Source of the DNA: Burkholderiales bacterium 70-64
GTDB lineage: Bacteria > Pseudomonadota > Gammaproteobacteria > Burkholderiales > Burkholderiaceae_E
Direction of reading: 5' to 3'
DNA length: 64,000 bases
NCBI GenBank assembly: GCA_001898645.1
Contig: MKUQ01000011.1
Location: 117,863 to 181,862, forward strand
The notes under the pieces were generated by a model. That model ran no database searches, was not told where the DNA came from, and saw nothing but the letters and a program-made list of their open reading frames with translations. Positions 43,823-53,301 of the stretch are shown here, in pieces (the first letter of the stretch is position 1; each line of letters begins with the position of its first letter). A program made the translations under genes and the position numbers.

Positions 43823-44647
43823 ATGACCTACACGCTGGGTCTGGACATAGGTTCCACTTACACGAAGGGCCTGATACTGGACGACAAGGACAACATCGTC
43901 GCCCGGACCATGAAGGCCAGCGGCGCCCGCCTGCAGGAGGTGGCCGCCGAAGTCAAGCGTGAGACCGCCCGGTGCGCCGGCATAGACGAGCGCGACATCG
44001 CCTACTGCATCACCACCGGCTACGGGCGCCACCAGTTCGACGATCGCGACCTGCAGGTGACCGACCTGACGGCGGCGGCGCGCGGCGCCGCCTTCCTCTT
44101 CCCGGGTACGCGCACGGTTCTCGACATCGGTGGCCAGACCATGAAGGCCAGCCGCATCGATGCCAGCAAGAAAGTGCGCACCTTCCGTCTCAACGACAAG
44201 TGCGCCTCGGGCACCGGCATGTTCCTGGAGAAGACCGTTCGCTACATGGGTTTCGACACCGAGGACATCGACGGCCTGCTCGAGAATGCCACCGAAGCGG
44301 TCTCGATCTCCGGAGTGTGCACCGTCTTTGCCGAGTCCGAGGTGATCAACCACCTGTCGAACAGCGTCTCGCCCGACAACATCATGCTCGGCGCCGGCAT
44401 GTCGCTGATGGGGCGCTCGGTGCAACTGTTGAAACGCGTCAAGATCGAGGAAGAGCTGACCTTGGTCGGCGGCATCCTGCGCTGGGGGCGCATCGCTCAG
44501 GCGATTTCAGAGAACTTGAAGCTCGAGGTCAACGTTGCCGAAGGTGATCTGCCGCAGTTCATGGCAGCGCTCGGCTGTGCCATTCTTGGCCACTTGCGCC
44601 TGGATAGCCAATTGGCGGGGCGCGAAGCCCGGCGCGCTGTTGCCTGA
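43823..44647 (+). CDS. Benzoyl-CoA reductase ATPase subunit, P-like
   Basis: The 274-residue protein is the second ASKHA ATPase: [58 protein letters not shown] and [16 protein letters not shown]. Its second phosphate motif reads GGQTMK instead of GGQDSK, and it resembles BzdP/BcrD. With the Q-like partner it forms the electron-activating module. The ATG at 43823 follows the Q gene stop by 2 bp; a TTG two codons earlier would overlap. It completes a full set of four reductase subunits. Confidence 0.85.
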   Translation: MTYTLGLDIGSTYTKGLILDDKDNIVARTMKASGARLQEVAAEVKRETARCAGIDERDIAYCITTGYGRHQFDDRDLQVTDLTAAARGAAFLFPGTRTVLDIGGQTMKASRIDASKKVRTFRLNDKCASGTGMFLEKTVRYMGFDTEDIDGLLENATEAVSISGVCTVFAESEVINHLSNSVSPDNIMLGAGMSLMGRSVQLLKRVKIEEELTLVGGILRWGRIAQAISENLKLEVNVAEGDLPQFMAALGCAILGHLRLDSQLAGREARRAVA

Positions 44648-44689
44648 GAGCCGGCGCTGCGAGTCGCTTCTGGTCAAGGAGGGAGAGCC

Positions 44690-45889
44690 ATGGATGCCTG
44701 GGTACCCTATGGGTGCTACTGGAGTACGCCGTTCGCCAGGTGGCAGGGCAGCTTCGCGACGCTGCACGCCCTGAAGTTTGCCGGCCATGTCTCGCGTGCC
44801 GAACTGGCGCGCCGCAGGATCGACGCCGGAGAGATCGACTACGGGGTGCTCGGCTGGAGTGTGCCGTCGGTCGCCTGTTTCTACGGCCTGCCTTGGCTCA
44901 CTGGCCTGGTCGGTGCCGACGCCGCTGGCGGCCCCAGCATCAACCAGGCCTGCGCCACCTCGGTGCGCACATTGCTCACTGCAGCTGACGAGATCACTGC
45001 TGGCCGCTCGAAAGTGGCCCTGGTTCAGTGCTGCGACCGGCTGTCGAACGGCCCGCACCTCTATTACCCGAACCCGCGTGGCCCCGGCGGCACCGGCGAG
45101 GCCGAGAACTGGGTAATGGATAATTTTGCCGCCGATCCACTGACCGGTAAGGCCATGGTGGCCACGGCGGAGAATGTCGCCAAACGCCATGGTTTCACCA
45201 CCGCCCAGCAGCATGAGGTGGTGCTGATGCGCCAGGCCCAGTACGACCAGGCCTGTGCCGACGGCAACGCATTCCAGAAACGCTACATGACGTTGCCCTT
45301 CGACGTGCCCGATTCGCGCTTCGCCAGGAACGTCGGCCAGCTCGCCGGCGACGAGGGCCTGGTGCCTTCGACCGCTGAAGGCCTGGCCAGGCTCAAGCCC
45401 GTGCTCGAGGGAGGTACGGTCACCTTCGGCGGCCAGACACATCCGGCCGATGCCAATGCCGCGATGCTGGTCACCGGCAGGGACAAGGCGCGCGAGCTAT
45501 CGCGTGACCCGGCGATCGCCGTGCGGCTGTGCGGCTTCGGCCAGGCTCGCGTCGAGCGCGCCCATATGCCTGAAGCGCCGGTGCCGGCGGCGCAGCAGGC
45601 GTTGCAGCAGGCAGGGATCAGCCTCGCTCAGGTGGCGGCGGTGAAGACCCACAACCCCTTCGCCGTCAACGACCTCTATTTCGCCGGAATCACAGGCATG
45701 CCCCTGGAGAAGATCAACAACTACGGTTGCTCGTTGATCTATGGCCATCCGCAGGCACCCATGGGTCTGCGGGGCGTCATGGAGCTGATCGAGGAACTGG
45801 TGATCAGAGGCGGCGGCTACGGCTTGTTCTCGGGCTGTGCCGCCGGCGATTCCGCCATGGCCCTGGTGATCAAGGTCGGAGACGCCTGA
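44690..45889 (+). CDS. Thiolase-family acyl-CoA acyltransferase
   Basis: The 399-residue protein has the three thiolase catalytic elements: the nucleophile C88 in NQACATSV, H353 in YGHPQAPMG, and C383 in SGCAAGDSAMA. The N-terminus (MDAWVPYGCYWSTPFARWQG) is a divergent form of the thiolase opening. In this operon it would cleave the 3-oxoacyl-CoA formed after ring opening, releasing acetyl-CoA and a shortened chain. It starts 42 bp after the P-like subunit. Chain-length or branching preference is not visible. Confidence 0.9.
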   Translation: MDAWVPYGCYWSTPFARWQGSFATLHALKFAGHVSRAELARRRIDAGEIDYGVLGWSVPSVACFYGLPWLTGLVGADAAGGPSINQACATSVRTLLTAADEITAGRSKVALVQCCDRLSNGPHLYYPNPRGPGGTGEAENWVMDNFAADPLTGKAMVATAENVAKRHGFTTAQQHEVVLMRQAQYDQACADGNAFQKRYMTLPFDVPDSRFARNVGQLAGDEGLVPSTAEGLARLKPVLEGGTVTFGGQTHPADANAAMLVTGRDKARELSRDPAIAVRLCGFGQARVERAHMPEAPVPAAQQALQQAGISLAQVAAVKTHNPFAVNDLYFAGITGMPLEKINNYGCSLIYGHPQAPMGLRGVMELIEELVIRGGGYGLFSGCAAGDSAMALVIKVGDA

Positions 45890-45896
45890 GGCGGGC

Positions 45897-47558
45897 ATGA
45901 TCGATTACCGGACGCCGCTCGCCGACATCGTCTTCGCTCTCGAGCAGGCTGTCGGCGACCGTGCGCTGCCTGGCTGGGACGCCGAGGTGGCGCGCAGCGT
46001 GCTCGAGCATGCCGCGCGCTTCGTGGACGGCGTCATCGCACCGCTCGACCTGGTGTCCGACCGCGAAGGCGCGCGTCTCGAAGCGGGCCGTGTACGCCTG
46101 CCGGCAGCTTTTGGCGCCGCTTACCAAGCGTACTGCGCCGGCGGTTGGCCGGGTCTGGCCGCCGGGGAAGATTACGGTGGCCAGGGTCTGTCGGGCATGA
46201 TCGCCGGCGCTTTCTCGGAAATGCTGGCCGGTGCCTGCCACGGCTTGCACATGTCGCTGTCGCTGCCCCAAGGGGCGATGCGCACCTTGCGCGCCAATGC
46301 CAGCCCGGCGCAGCAGGCGCGCTGGATGCCGCGGCTGGCCGGCGGCGAATGGCTGGCGACCATGTGCTTGACCGAGCCGCAGGCCGGCTCCGATCTGTCA
46401 CTGGTACGTACCTTGGCGAGGCCCGATGGCAAGGGATGGCGCATCGAGGGCAGCAAGATCTTCGTCTCGGGTGGCGACCAGGACTTGACCGGCAAGACGC
46501 TGCACTTCGTATTGGCGCGGACGCCCGAGGCCCAGCCGGGGCTCAAAGGCTTGTCGCTCTTCCTCGCGCCGTCCGAGCACGACGACGGCCGACGCAACGG
46601 CATCGAGGTCCTGCGCATCGAGGAGAAGATGGGCCTGCATGGTTCGCCGACCTGCCAGCTCGCTTTCAACGGCGCCGAGGCCGAGATGGTAGGCGCGCCT
46701 GGCGAAGGCTTGAAGCGCATGTTCGCCCTGATGAATGCGCAACGTGTCGATGTCGGCCTGCAAGGCGTGGGCCTGGCTACGGCAGCCATGCAGCGCACCC
46801 TTGCTTATGTCAACGGCCGCCGCCAGGGCCGGGGTATCGGCGGCACAGCCCTGCTCGTCGAGCACGACGACGTTCGGCGCATGCTGCTGACCCAGATGGC
46901 CTTGGTAGGCGGCGGACGCACCCTCTGCTACCGGCTGCTTGCCGACATCGAGGCCGGCAGCGAATCGCCGCTCATCGACATGATGACCTCGGTGTGCAAG
47001 TTCTTCTGCACCGAGGCGGCGATCAGCGCTGCCCAGCTGGCGATTCAGTGCCACGGCGGCTATGGCTATCTCGCCGAGTACCGCGTCGAGCAGGTTCTGC
47101 GCGACTCGCGCATCACGGCGATCTACGAGGGCACGAACGGCATCCACGCGATGACCTTGGCAAGCCGCGTCATTCATGTCGACGGCGTCGCCGAAGGCTT
47201 CACTGCCGACGCCATGGCGGCGGGCGCCGTCGCTGCGGGAGCAGGGCTGGTCGATACGGCGCGCATTCTTGCCGACCTCACGGCACGCTGGAACGAGGCG
47301 ACTGCAGCCGTACGTGCCAACCCGCGTGTCGGTGGCGTCGCCGACGCCTACATGCGCCTCACCGCCATGGTTGCCTTTGCTGCTGCCTGGGCCAGGCTGG
47401 AAGCGGCGGCCGGGCAGGCACCGAATCCGGAACGCCTCCGGGCTACGGCTCGCTTCGTACGCGAGTTCATGCTCGTCGAGGCCGGCGCCTATGCGGAAAT
47501 CTGCGTCAGCAGTGCCGACTTGGGCTATGCCGCTAACGCCTTGCGCGAGGCGCCTTGA
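45897..47558 (+). CDS. Acyl-CoA dehydrogenase, long form with C-terminal extension
   Basis: The 553-residue protein has an extra N-terminal segment before the usual core (GEDYGGQGLSGMIAGAFSEM, CLTEPQAGSDLSLVRTLA, GSKIFVSGGDQDLTGKTLHF). It retains the catalytic RITAIYEGTNGIHAMTLA. About 130 residues follow, the extra C-terminal domain typical of FadE5/DmdC-like enzymes. It lies 7 bp after the thiolase gene and ends the reductase operon. Its likely role is oxidation of a dicarboxylic or branched acyl-CoA intermediate. Its 3' end overlaps the convergent TetR gene by 26 bp. Confidence 0.9.
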   Translation: MIDYRTPLADIVFALEQAVGDRALPGWDAEVARSVLEHAARFVDGVIAPLDLVSDREGARLEAGRVRLPAAFGAAYQAYCAGGWPGLAAGEDYGGQGLSGMIAGAFSEMLAGACHGLHMSLSLPQGAMRTLRANASPAQQARWMPRLAGGEWLATMCLTEPQAGSDLSLVRTLARPDGKGWRIEGSKIFVSGGDQDLTGKTLHFVLARTPEAQPGLKGLSLFLAPSEHDDGRRNGIEVLRIEEKMGLHGSPTCQLAFNGAEAEMVGAPGEGLKRMFALMNAQRVDVGLQGVGLATAAMQRTLAYVNGRRQGRGIGGTALLVEHDDVRRMLLTQMALVGGGRTLCYRLLADIEAGSESPLIDMMTSVCKFFCTEAAISAAQLAIQCHGGYGYLAEYRVEQVLRDSRITAIYEGTNGIHAMTLASRVIHVDGVAEGFTADAMAAGAVAAGAGLVDTARILADLTARWNEATAAVRANPRVGGVADAYMRLTAMVAFAAAWARLEAAAGQAPNPERLRATARFVREFMLVEAGAYAEICVSSADLGYAANALREAP

Positions 47559-48159
47559 GGTAGGCGGCGCCGGTATGCAGGCTTTGCAGGAAAAGGTCGG
47601 TAGCGAGATCACCGTACTCGCTGGGCTTGATCGGCCCGGAGGGATCGTACCAAGCGAAGGCGTAGTTGATGGTACCCAGGTACATCATGGTGTAGACGCG
47701 CTTGTTCGCCGGCGTGATCTTGCCGGCTGTGTCTATGCGGAGGAGGAGGTCGCCGAGCCGATCGCGAATCTCACGACCGACGCTTTTGACGCGCTCGCGG
47801 TCGGCTTTCGCCAGTTGATTCGAGTCGTTGAGCAGGACGATCTGCTCATTGGGCGAGCGGGCGTTGCATTCGATCATGGCCCGCGTCACGGCGCGGAACT
47901 GGTCGATTGCGGTGCGGTTCTCGGTGAGCGCAGCGTCGACGATGCTGAGGAATTCGGTGACATGGCCTTCGACGATGGCCAGCAGGATCGCTTCCTTGGA
48001 TGGGAAGTAATGATAGAGGGCGCCGCGCGACAGCTCGGCGGCGGCGGCAAGGTCATTGATCGATGCACTGGCATAGCCGACGCGGGCAAACAAGGCGGCT
48101 GCGCGCTCGAGGATGAAGTGCTGAATTTTTGGGTACTGTTCCGATCTGATGCGTGCCAC
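47533..48159 (-). CDS. TetR-family regulator upstream of the second importer operon
   Basis: The 208-residue protein has the DNA-binding helices ARVGYASASINDLAAAAELS and RGALYHYFPSKEAILLAIVE. It is divergent from the flavoprotein-importer-mutase operon and has a 386-bp upstream gap with two related inverted repeats. It differs clearly from the TetR at 39506. It probably represses the second operon and itself in response to a CoA thioester; that is inference. Confidence 0.9.
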   Translation of the reverse strand: MARIRSEQYPKIQHFILERAAALFARVGYASASINDLAAAAELSRGALYHYFPSKEAILLAIVEGHVTEFLSIVDAALTENRTAIDQFRAVTRAMIECNARSPNEQIVLLNDSNQLAKADRERVKSVGREIRDRLGDLLLRIDTAGKITPANKRVYTMMYLGTINYAFAWYDPSGPIKPSEYGDLATDLFLQSLHTGAAYLKAPRARR

Positions 48160-48175
48160 GCTGGTATCTCTAGGT

Positions 48176-48193
48176 AAACCGGCCGTCCGGATT
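48176..48193. promoter_or_regulatory. Operator-like inverted repeat, copy 1 (TetR-proximal)
   Basis: AAACCGGCCGTCCGGATT lies 17 bp upstream of the TetR start and matches the copy at 48480 at 14 of 18 positions. It is suited to autorepression. The DNA between the two copies (48194-48479) contains only shadow frames; I see no gene in it. Confidence 0.45.
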
Positions 48194-48479
48194 ATAGGTG
48201 ATAGCCCGCCGGTTTCCTGCAGAGCCGAAGTTGTGCCTGATCGAGAGCTGTCTGCGTGCCGCCTTCACTAGGCAACTTTGCGCCAACGGGCGGTCGCGCA
48301 TGAACACAGGTGAACCGTGTGAGTTCGCTGCGCTGATGGCCACGGAATCGTCGAGACCCGACGCGAAGACGGCCTGAAGCAACTCAGGACCGAACGCTCC
48401 ATACGAGCGGGCGCTCGAGGCAGCGTGCTTGCACCTGCGCATACCGGCGAATTCATTTCGTTTGATGCGCATCAATTTT

Positions 48480-48497
48480 AAACCGGACGATCGGTTT
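48480..48497. promoter_or_regulatory. Operator-like inverted repeat, copy 2 (operon-proximal)
   Basis: AAACCGGACGATCGGTTT has six-base arms (AAACCG/CGGTTT) around a six-base centre. It lies 48 bp upstream of the flavoprotein start and next to an AT-rich TATTAT that may be a -10. It is the better of two related sites in this gap and is a likely target of the divergent TetR protein. Confidence 0.5.
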
Positions 48498-48545
48498 ATT
48501 ATGAAATGCAAATAGACGCCCGTGCCACTGGCGCAGAAGGAGACG

Positions 48546-49847
48546 ATGGAATACGCCGATAAATTCGACGCCGTGGTGATAGGCGCGGGGGCCGGCGGCC
48601 TGTGCGCGGCGGCGCGTCTGGCCAAGGCCGGTTTGTCGATCTTGTTGCTCGAAGAGCGCGACCGCTTGGGCGGCCGAGCCTCCACCGAGGAGATCGAGGG
48701 CTTCAAGGTCAATATCGGCGCCATCGCCCTGGAGCAGGGCGGCGTCTTCGAGGAGACGCTCGATCTCGTCGGCAAGAAACTCGACGTGCGCGTACCCAGA
48801 CCCGGGGTCGCCTACTTCATCGACGGCAAGTTGATCGACGCCAGTCGCGGCGGCTGGAGCCTGGTGCTGAACGGCATCACCAAACATGCGGCGCGCATCC
48901 TGGAGCAGTTCGCCGAGGCACGCGGCGGAAAGCTACCCGACGGTCGCCAGTCGACCGCCGAATGGCTGGCCGGCTTCACCAGGAACGAGACGGTGCACGC
49001 CATCTTTCGTAACCTGTGCGCCGCGATCTTCGCCTGCAACGCCGACGAGCTGCCGGCGCGCGCTTTTCTCACCTATTTCACGGCCAAGGGCGCGTTCAAG
49101 CACTTCGGCTTCTGCCCGCGCGGCACCGTGGGCGTCTGGAACGATCTGGGCGACGGCATACGCGAGCATGGCGGAAAGATCCATCTGAACGCGCGGGTCG
49201 AGCGCATCCTGATCGAAGACGGTCGTGCCCACGGCGTCACCGTTGCCTGTGCCGGCCGTCTCAGGACCCTCTGCGCCGACACCGTGATCAGCAACGCGGG
49301 CCCCAAGCTGACGGTGGCCCTGGGGGGCGCCGCCAACTTCCCGGCCGACTACCTGAGCTTGGTGCGCGACCGGCTGAAGCCCGCTGCCAACATCGTCATC
49401 AACTTCGCCAGCCGCGAGCCGCTGATGACGGCGCCAGGCTTGATCAACTTCGGCAAGACGCGCCGGCTGTGCAACATGGCAAACATGACGGCGACCTGCC
49501 CCGAGCTGGCGCCGCCCGGCTGGCATCTCTATGTTGCCTATGCCGTGCCTGTCCCGGCACTCGGCGAGTTCGACGCCGATGCCGAGGTCGCCGCAGCCCT
49601 CGAGGATTTGCGCGAGCAGTTTCCCGCCTTCAAGGACGCCAGGATCCTGTCCATCCGTGTCATGCGTGGGGACTGGCCGACCCAGCGCAGCTGCGCCGGC
49701 TACGACTTGCCCCGCGAGACGGGGATCGCCGGCCTTTGGTGCGTCGGTGATGCCGTCAAGGAATATGGCAACGGCGGCACCCAAGCCTGTGCCGAGACCG
49801 CCAAGCTGGTCTGCGACCAGATACTCGCCGCGCATGGGGGAGCGTAG
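48546..49847 (+). CDS. FAD-dependent oxidoreductase, phytoene-desaturase-like
   Basis: The 433-residue protein starts at 48546 behind AAGGAG. It has the N-terminal FAD fold VVIGAGAGGLCAAARLAKAG and EERDRLGGRASTEEIEGF, the amine-oxidase/carotenoid-desaturase pattern, and a C-terminal FAD contact GIAGLWCVGDAVKEYGNGGT. No carotenoid genes are nearby. It is the first gene of the second importer operon, 2 bp before the LivF gene. It may dehydrogenate or isomerise an alicyclic intermediate or the imported acid; no function can be assigned from sequence. Confidence 0.82.
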   Translation: MEYADKFDAVVIGAGAGGLCAAARLAKAGLSILLLEERDRLGGRASTEEIEGFKVNIGAIALEQGGVFEETLDLVGKKLDVRVPRPGVAYFIDGKLIDASRGGWSLVLNGITKHAARILEQFAEARGGKLPDGRQSTAEWLAGFTRNETVHAIFRNLCAAIFACNADELPARAFLTYFTAKGAFKHFGFCPRGTVGVWNDLGDGIREHGGKIHLNARVERILIEDGRAHGVTVACAGRLRTLCADTVISNAGPKLTVALGGAANFPADYLSLVRDRLKPAANIVINFASREPLMTAPGLINFGKTRRLCNMANMTATCPELAPPGWHLYVAYAVPVPALGEFDADAEVAAALEDLREQFPAFKDARILSIRVMRGDWPTQRSCAGYDLPRETGIAGLWCVGDAVKEYGNGGTQACAETAKLVCDQILAAHGGA

Positions 49848-49849
49848 CG

Positions 49850-50662
49850 ATGAGCTTGGCGACGACGCCCGGAGCGCTGGAGATCCGCAACCTGCAGGTC
49901 ATCTACGGTGGCGCCATAGAGGCGGTGCGCGACGTTTCGCTCAAGGCGGAACCCGGCCAGATCGTCGCCCTGCTCGGCTCCAACGGCGCCGGCAAGTCGA
50001 CGCTGCTCAAGGCGCTCTCCGGGGTGCTGAAGGAGGAGGAAGGCCAGATAGAGAACGGCGTCATCCACTACGCCGGAATGGATCTCACGCACTACAGTGC
50101 CGATCGTATCGTCCGCGCCGGTGTTGTTCAGGTGCCCGAAGGACGCCGCCTGTTCGCGCCCTTGACCGTTGACGAGAACCTCGACATGGGCGGCTTCACT
50201 GCAGACAGCCGCACGCTCGAGGAGCGACGGGCTGTCGTCTTCGGGCTCTTTCCCCGTTTGGCCGAGCGGCGCAAGCAGATCTCCGGCTACCTCTCGGGCG
50301 GGGAGCAGCAGATGGTCGCGATCGGCCGCGCGCTAATGGGTGCGCCCAACCTGCTGGCGCTCGACGAACCTTCGCTCGGCCTTGCGCCCATCGTCATCGA
50401 CCAGATCTACGATGTGATCGGGCGCCTCAACCGCGAGTTCGGATTGACCGTTCTGCTCGTCGAGCAGAACGCCCATCGCGCGTTGTCCATTGCCGACTAC
50501 GGCTACATCATGGAGCGAGGCCGCATCGTCCTCGACGGCGAGGCGGGCAGCCTGGAGGCGAATGCCGACGTTCGCGAGTTCTACCTCGGCGTGTCGACGG
50601 CGGGCCAGAGGAGTCTGCGCGAGGTCAAGCATTACAAGCGGCGCAAACGGTGGCTGTCGTGA
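49850..50662 (+). CDS. LivF-type ABC importer ATPase (second importer)
   Basis: The 270-residue ATPase has Walker A GSNGAGKST, QVPEGRRLFAPLTVDENLDM, signature YLSGGEQQMVAIGRAL and LLALDEPSLGLAPIVIDQI. Its C-terminal basic tail (SLREVKHYKRRKRW) resembles that of the first importer's LivF, pointing to a shared ancestry of the two systems. It overlaps the LivG start. Confidence 0.92.
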   Translation: MSLATTPGALEIRNLQVIYGGAIEAVRDVSLKAEPGQIVALLGSNGAGKSTLLKALSGVLKEEEGQIENGVIHYAGMDLTHYSADRIVRAGVVQVPEGRRLFAPLTVDENLDMGGFTADSRTLEERRAVVFGLFPRLAERRKQISGYLSGGEQQMVAIGRALMGAPNLLALDEPSLGLAPIVIDQIYDVIGRLNREFGLTVLLVEQNAHRALSIADYGYIMERGRIVLDGEAGSLEANADVREFYLGVSTAGQRSLREVKHYKRRKRWLS

Positions 50663-51438
50663 GTGAGCTGCTCGTCGCTGAAGGCTTGAGCAAGAAATTC
50701 CGCGGCCTGGTGGCGGTGTCCGACGTCAGCCTCACCGTCGGTGCCGGTGAGATCTGCAGCGTCATCGGTCCCAATGGTGCCGGGAAGACCACGCTGTTCA
50801 ACCTGATCAGCGGCGTCTTGAAACCCAGCTCGGGACGGCTCGTCTTCGATGGTCAGGACATGATCCGGGTGCCGGCCTGGGGGTTCGCCGCACACGGCAT
50901 AGGCCGTACGTTCCAGAACCTGGCGCTGTTCAAGCACGGCACGGTGGCGGAAAACCTGCTGGTCGGCCGACACCGTCACCTGAAGTCGGGCATGCTCGCC
51001 GGTGCCTTCTTCTTCGGCCCGACGAGGCGAGAGGAGCTCGCTGCGCGTGAGCGGGTCGAAGAGATCATCGACTTCCTGGAAATCGAGGAAATCCGCGACC
51101 GCGTCGTTGCCACGCTCTCCTACGGCCAGCAGAAACGCGTCGAGCTTGGCCGGGCGCTGGCCAGCGAACCCAGGCTGCTGCTGCTCGACGAAATGGTCTC
51201 CGGCATGAATCAGGAGGAGACCGAGGACATCGCCCGTTTCATCCTCGATGTCCGCGACGAGCTGGGTATCAGCATTCTCATGATCGAGCACAACATGCGC
51301 ATCGTCATGGACATCTCCGACCGCGTCCACGTGCTGAACTTCGGCCAGAAGATCGCCGAGGGCTCGCCGGCCGAGATCAGTGCCCACGACGCCGTTGCCG
51401 CTGCCTACTTCGGGACAGCCGCGGGAGCAGCGCGATGA
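50659..51438 (+). CDS. LivG-type ABC importer ATPase (second importer, no hemerythrin domain)
   Basis: Starting at the GTG at 50659 (GTGA overlap with the LivF stop; a GTG at 50650 is also possible), the 259-residue product has Walker A GPNGAGKTT, RTFQNLALFKHGTVAENLLV, an intact signature LSYGQQKRVELGRAL and MIEHNMRIVMDIS. It ends after the ATPase domain, unlike the first importer's LivG, which carries hemerythrin. It is a natural internal comparison for that fusion. The stop overlaps the ligase ATG. Confidence 0.9.
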   Translation: MSELLVAEGLSKKFRGLVAVSDVSLTVGAGEICSVIGPNGAGKTTLFNLISGVLKPSSGRLVFDGQDMIRVPAWGFAAHGIGRTFQNLALFKHGTVAENLLVGRHRHLKSGMLAGAFFFGPTRREELAARERVEEIIDFLEIEEIRDRVVATLSYGQQKRVELGRALASEPRLLLLDEMVSGMNQEETEDIARFILDVRDELGISILMIEHNMRIVMDISDRVHVLNFGQKIAEGSPAEISAHDAVAAAYFGTAAGAAR

Positions 51439-53297
51439 CGCCAGCCGTGCTGAATGAGCACCTCGCGCGCGGCGACATGACACTGCCGCAGCTGTTGCGG
51501 CTGCGCGCCGAGACGCTGGCCGACGAGTTGGCTTTGCGCGCCAAGCATCAGGGCGTCTGGCGCCGCTACACGTGGGCTCACTATCACTGCACGGTACGCC
51601 GGGTCGCCCTCGGCCTGCGCGCCCTGGGGCTCGGAGCAGGCGACCGCATCGCGATCGCCAGCGAGAATACTCCCGAGTGGTTCCATGCCGACTTGGCCGC
51701 CGAATCCCTGGGCGCCGTCGTCGTCGGCATCTATCCGACCAATCCCTGGCCCGAACTGCAATACATCATCCGCCACTGCGGAGCGCGCGTCGTATTCGCC
51801 GGAGATCAGGAACAGAGCGACAAGGTGTTCGAAGCCATGGCCCGCGACGGTGGCCTGCCGCAGGTGGAGCGTGTGATCTGCGTGGACATGAAGGGCATGC
51901 GCGGCTACCGCCAGCCGGAACTCCTGTCTTTCGAGGCCTTGCTCGAGCTGGGTGACCGGTACAGCGCGGAGAACCCGGTGGCGGAAGCCGATCTCGATGC
52001 CGCGATCGAGGCTGCCCGGCCCGACGACTGCTGCATCATCGTCTACACCTCGGGTACCACGGGGCCGCCCAAGGGCGCGATGATCTCTCATCGCAATATC
52101 GTCTACTCGGCCTACGCCTACGGCCAGGCCTGCGAACTCGCCGGCCGGCCCTTCGAGGCCGTCGCGTATCTGCCGCTCTGCCACATGGCCGAGCGCTGCT
52201 ACTCCATGGCAATGCAGCTGGTTCTGGCCGGACGCATCAACTTCGCCGAGTCCATAGATACCGTCGCGGTCAACGTGCGCGAGATCGCCCCGACTTTCTT
52301 CATCGGCGTACCGCGCATCTACGAGAAGCTGCAGCAGAGCTTCCTGTTCAGGCTCGACGAGAGCGGCCCAGCGCAGCGCCGTGCGTTCGCCTGGGCGATG
52401 AAACTCGGCCGCCAACTCTCCGACCGCCGCCAGGCGGCCAACGGGCGGGTCGGTCCGGCCGACCGTTTCGCCGCCTGGCTGTTGCACTGGCTGATGTTCC
52501 GAAACATCCACCGCTACATGGGTCTGGACCGGACGGTGCACCGCCTTTGCGCCGGCGCCGCCGTATCACCGGAGCTGATGCGCTTCTTCGACATCATCGG
52601 CCTGCCGGTGAGACAGGGCTACGGCATGACCGAGTCGGGTGGCGTTTCCTTTCTACAGCGGCCTGGTCTGAATCGTGCCGGCGGCGCCGGCCTCGCCCTG
52701 GGCGGGGTCGAATGGAGTCTCGCCGAGGACGGCGAGATCCTCATGCGCGGCCCCGGCGTCTTCCTCGGCTATTTCCGAGACCCGGAGGCGACTGCAGCGG
52801 CTGTCTCGGCCGATGGCTGGCTGCACACGGGAGACATCGTCGAGGTTCTCGATAACGGAGAAATCAGCGTCGTCGATCGCAAGAAGGCGATCATCATCAC
52901 CAGCGGCGGCAAGAACATCGCACCCTCGGAGTTGGAGAACGCGCTCAAGGACAGCCCTTACATTGCCGAAGCGATCATCGTCGGCGAAGCGCGAAAGTTT
53001 GTCGGCGCCCTGATCCAGATTCATTTCGACAGTGTCGGCCGCTGGGCGCGCGAGCGCGGCCTGCCGTACACCACGTACAAGTCGCTGACCCAGCTGCCGC
53101 AGGTGCATGAGCTGATCGAAGACGTGATTGCAGAGGTCAACGGTCGCTTTGCCCGTGTCGAGAATATCCGTCGTTTCGTCCTGCTCGAGAAAGAGCTCGA
53201 TCACGACGATGGAGAGCTGACGGCCACCCAGAAGATACGCCGCTCGATCATCAATACAAAGTTCGTCAAGGAACTGGTCGAGATTTACGGAGAGTGA
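51435..53297 (+). CDS. AMP-forming acyl-CoA ligase (long-chain FadD15/FAA1-like), second copy
   Basis: The 620-residue enzyme has VYTSGTTGPPKGAMISHRN (P-loop), QGYGMTESGGVSFLQ (A5), GWLHTGDIVEVLDNGEISVV (A7), DRKKAIIITSGGKNIAPSEL (A8) and a late TATQKIRRSIINTKFV with the catalytic-type lysine. It sits between LivG and LivH with an ATGA overlap, a placement often seen for this ligase subfamily. It likely traps the imported acid as its CoA thioester. It is clearly paralogous to the ligase at 34410 but not a recent duplicate. Confidence 0.9.
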   Translation: MTPAVLNEHLARGDMTLPQLLRLRAETLADELALRAKHQGVWRRYTWAHYHCTVRRVALGLRALGLGAGDRIAIASENTPEWFHADLAAESLGAVVVGIYPTNPWPELQYIIRHCGARVVFAGDQEQSDKVFEAMARDGGLPQVERVICVDMKGMRGYRQPELLSFEALLELGDRYSAENPVAEADLDAAIEAARPDDCCIIVYTSGTTGPPKGAMISHRNIVYSAYAYGQACELAGRPFEAVAYLPLCHMAERCYSMAMQLVLAGRINFAESIDTVAVNVREIAPTFFIGVPRIYEKLQQSFLFRLDESGPAQRRAFAWAMKLGRQLSDRRQAANGRVGPADRFAAWLLHWLMFRNIHRYMGLDRTVHRLCAGAAVSPELMRFFDIIGLPVRQGYGMTESGGVSFLQRPGLNRAGGAGLALGGVEWSLAEDGEILMRGPGVFLGYFRDPEATAAAVSADGWLHTGDIVEVLDNGEISVVDRKKAIIITSGGKNIAPSELENALKDSPYIAEAIIVGEARKFVGALIQIHFDSVGRWARERGLPYTTYKSLTQLPQVHELIEDVIAEVNGRFARVENIRRFVLLEKELDHDDGELTATQKIRRSIINTKFVKELVEIYGE

Positions 53298-53301
53298 GGC
53301 C

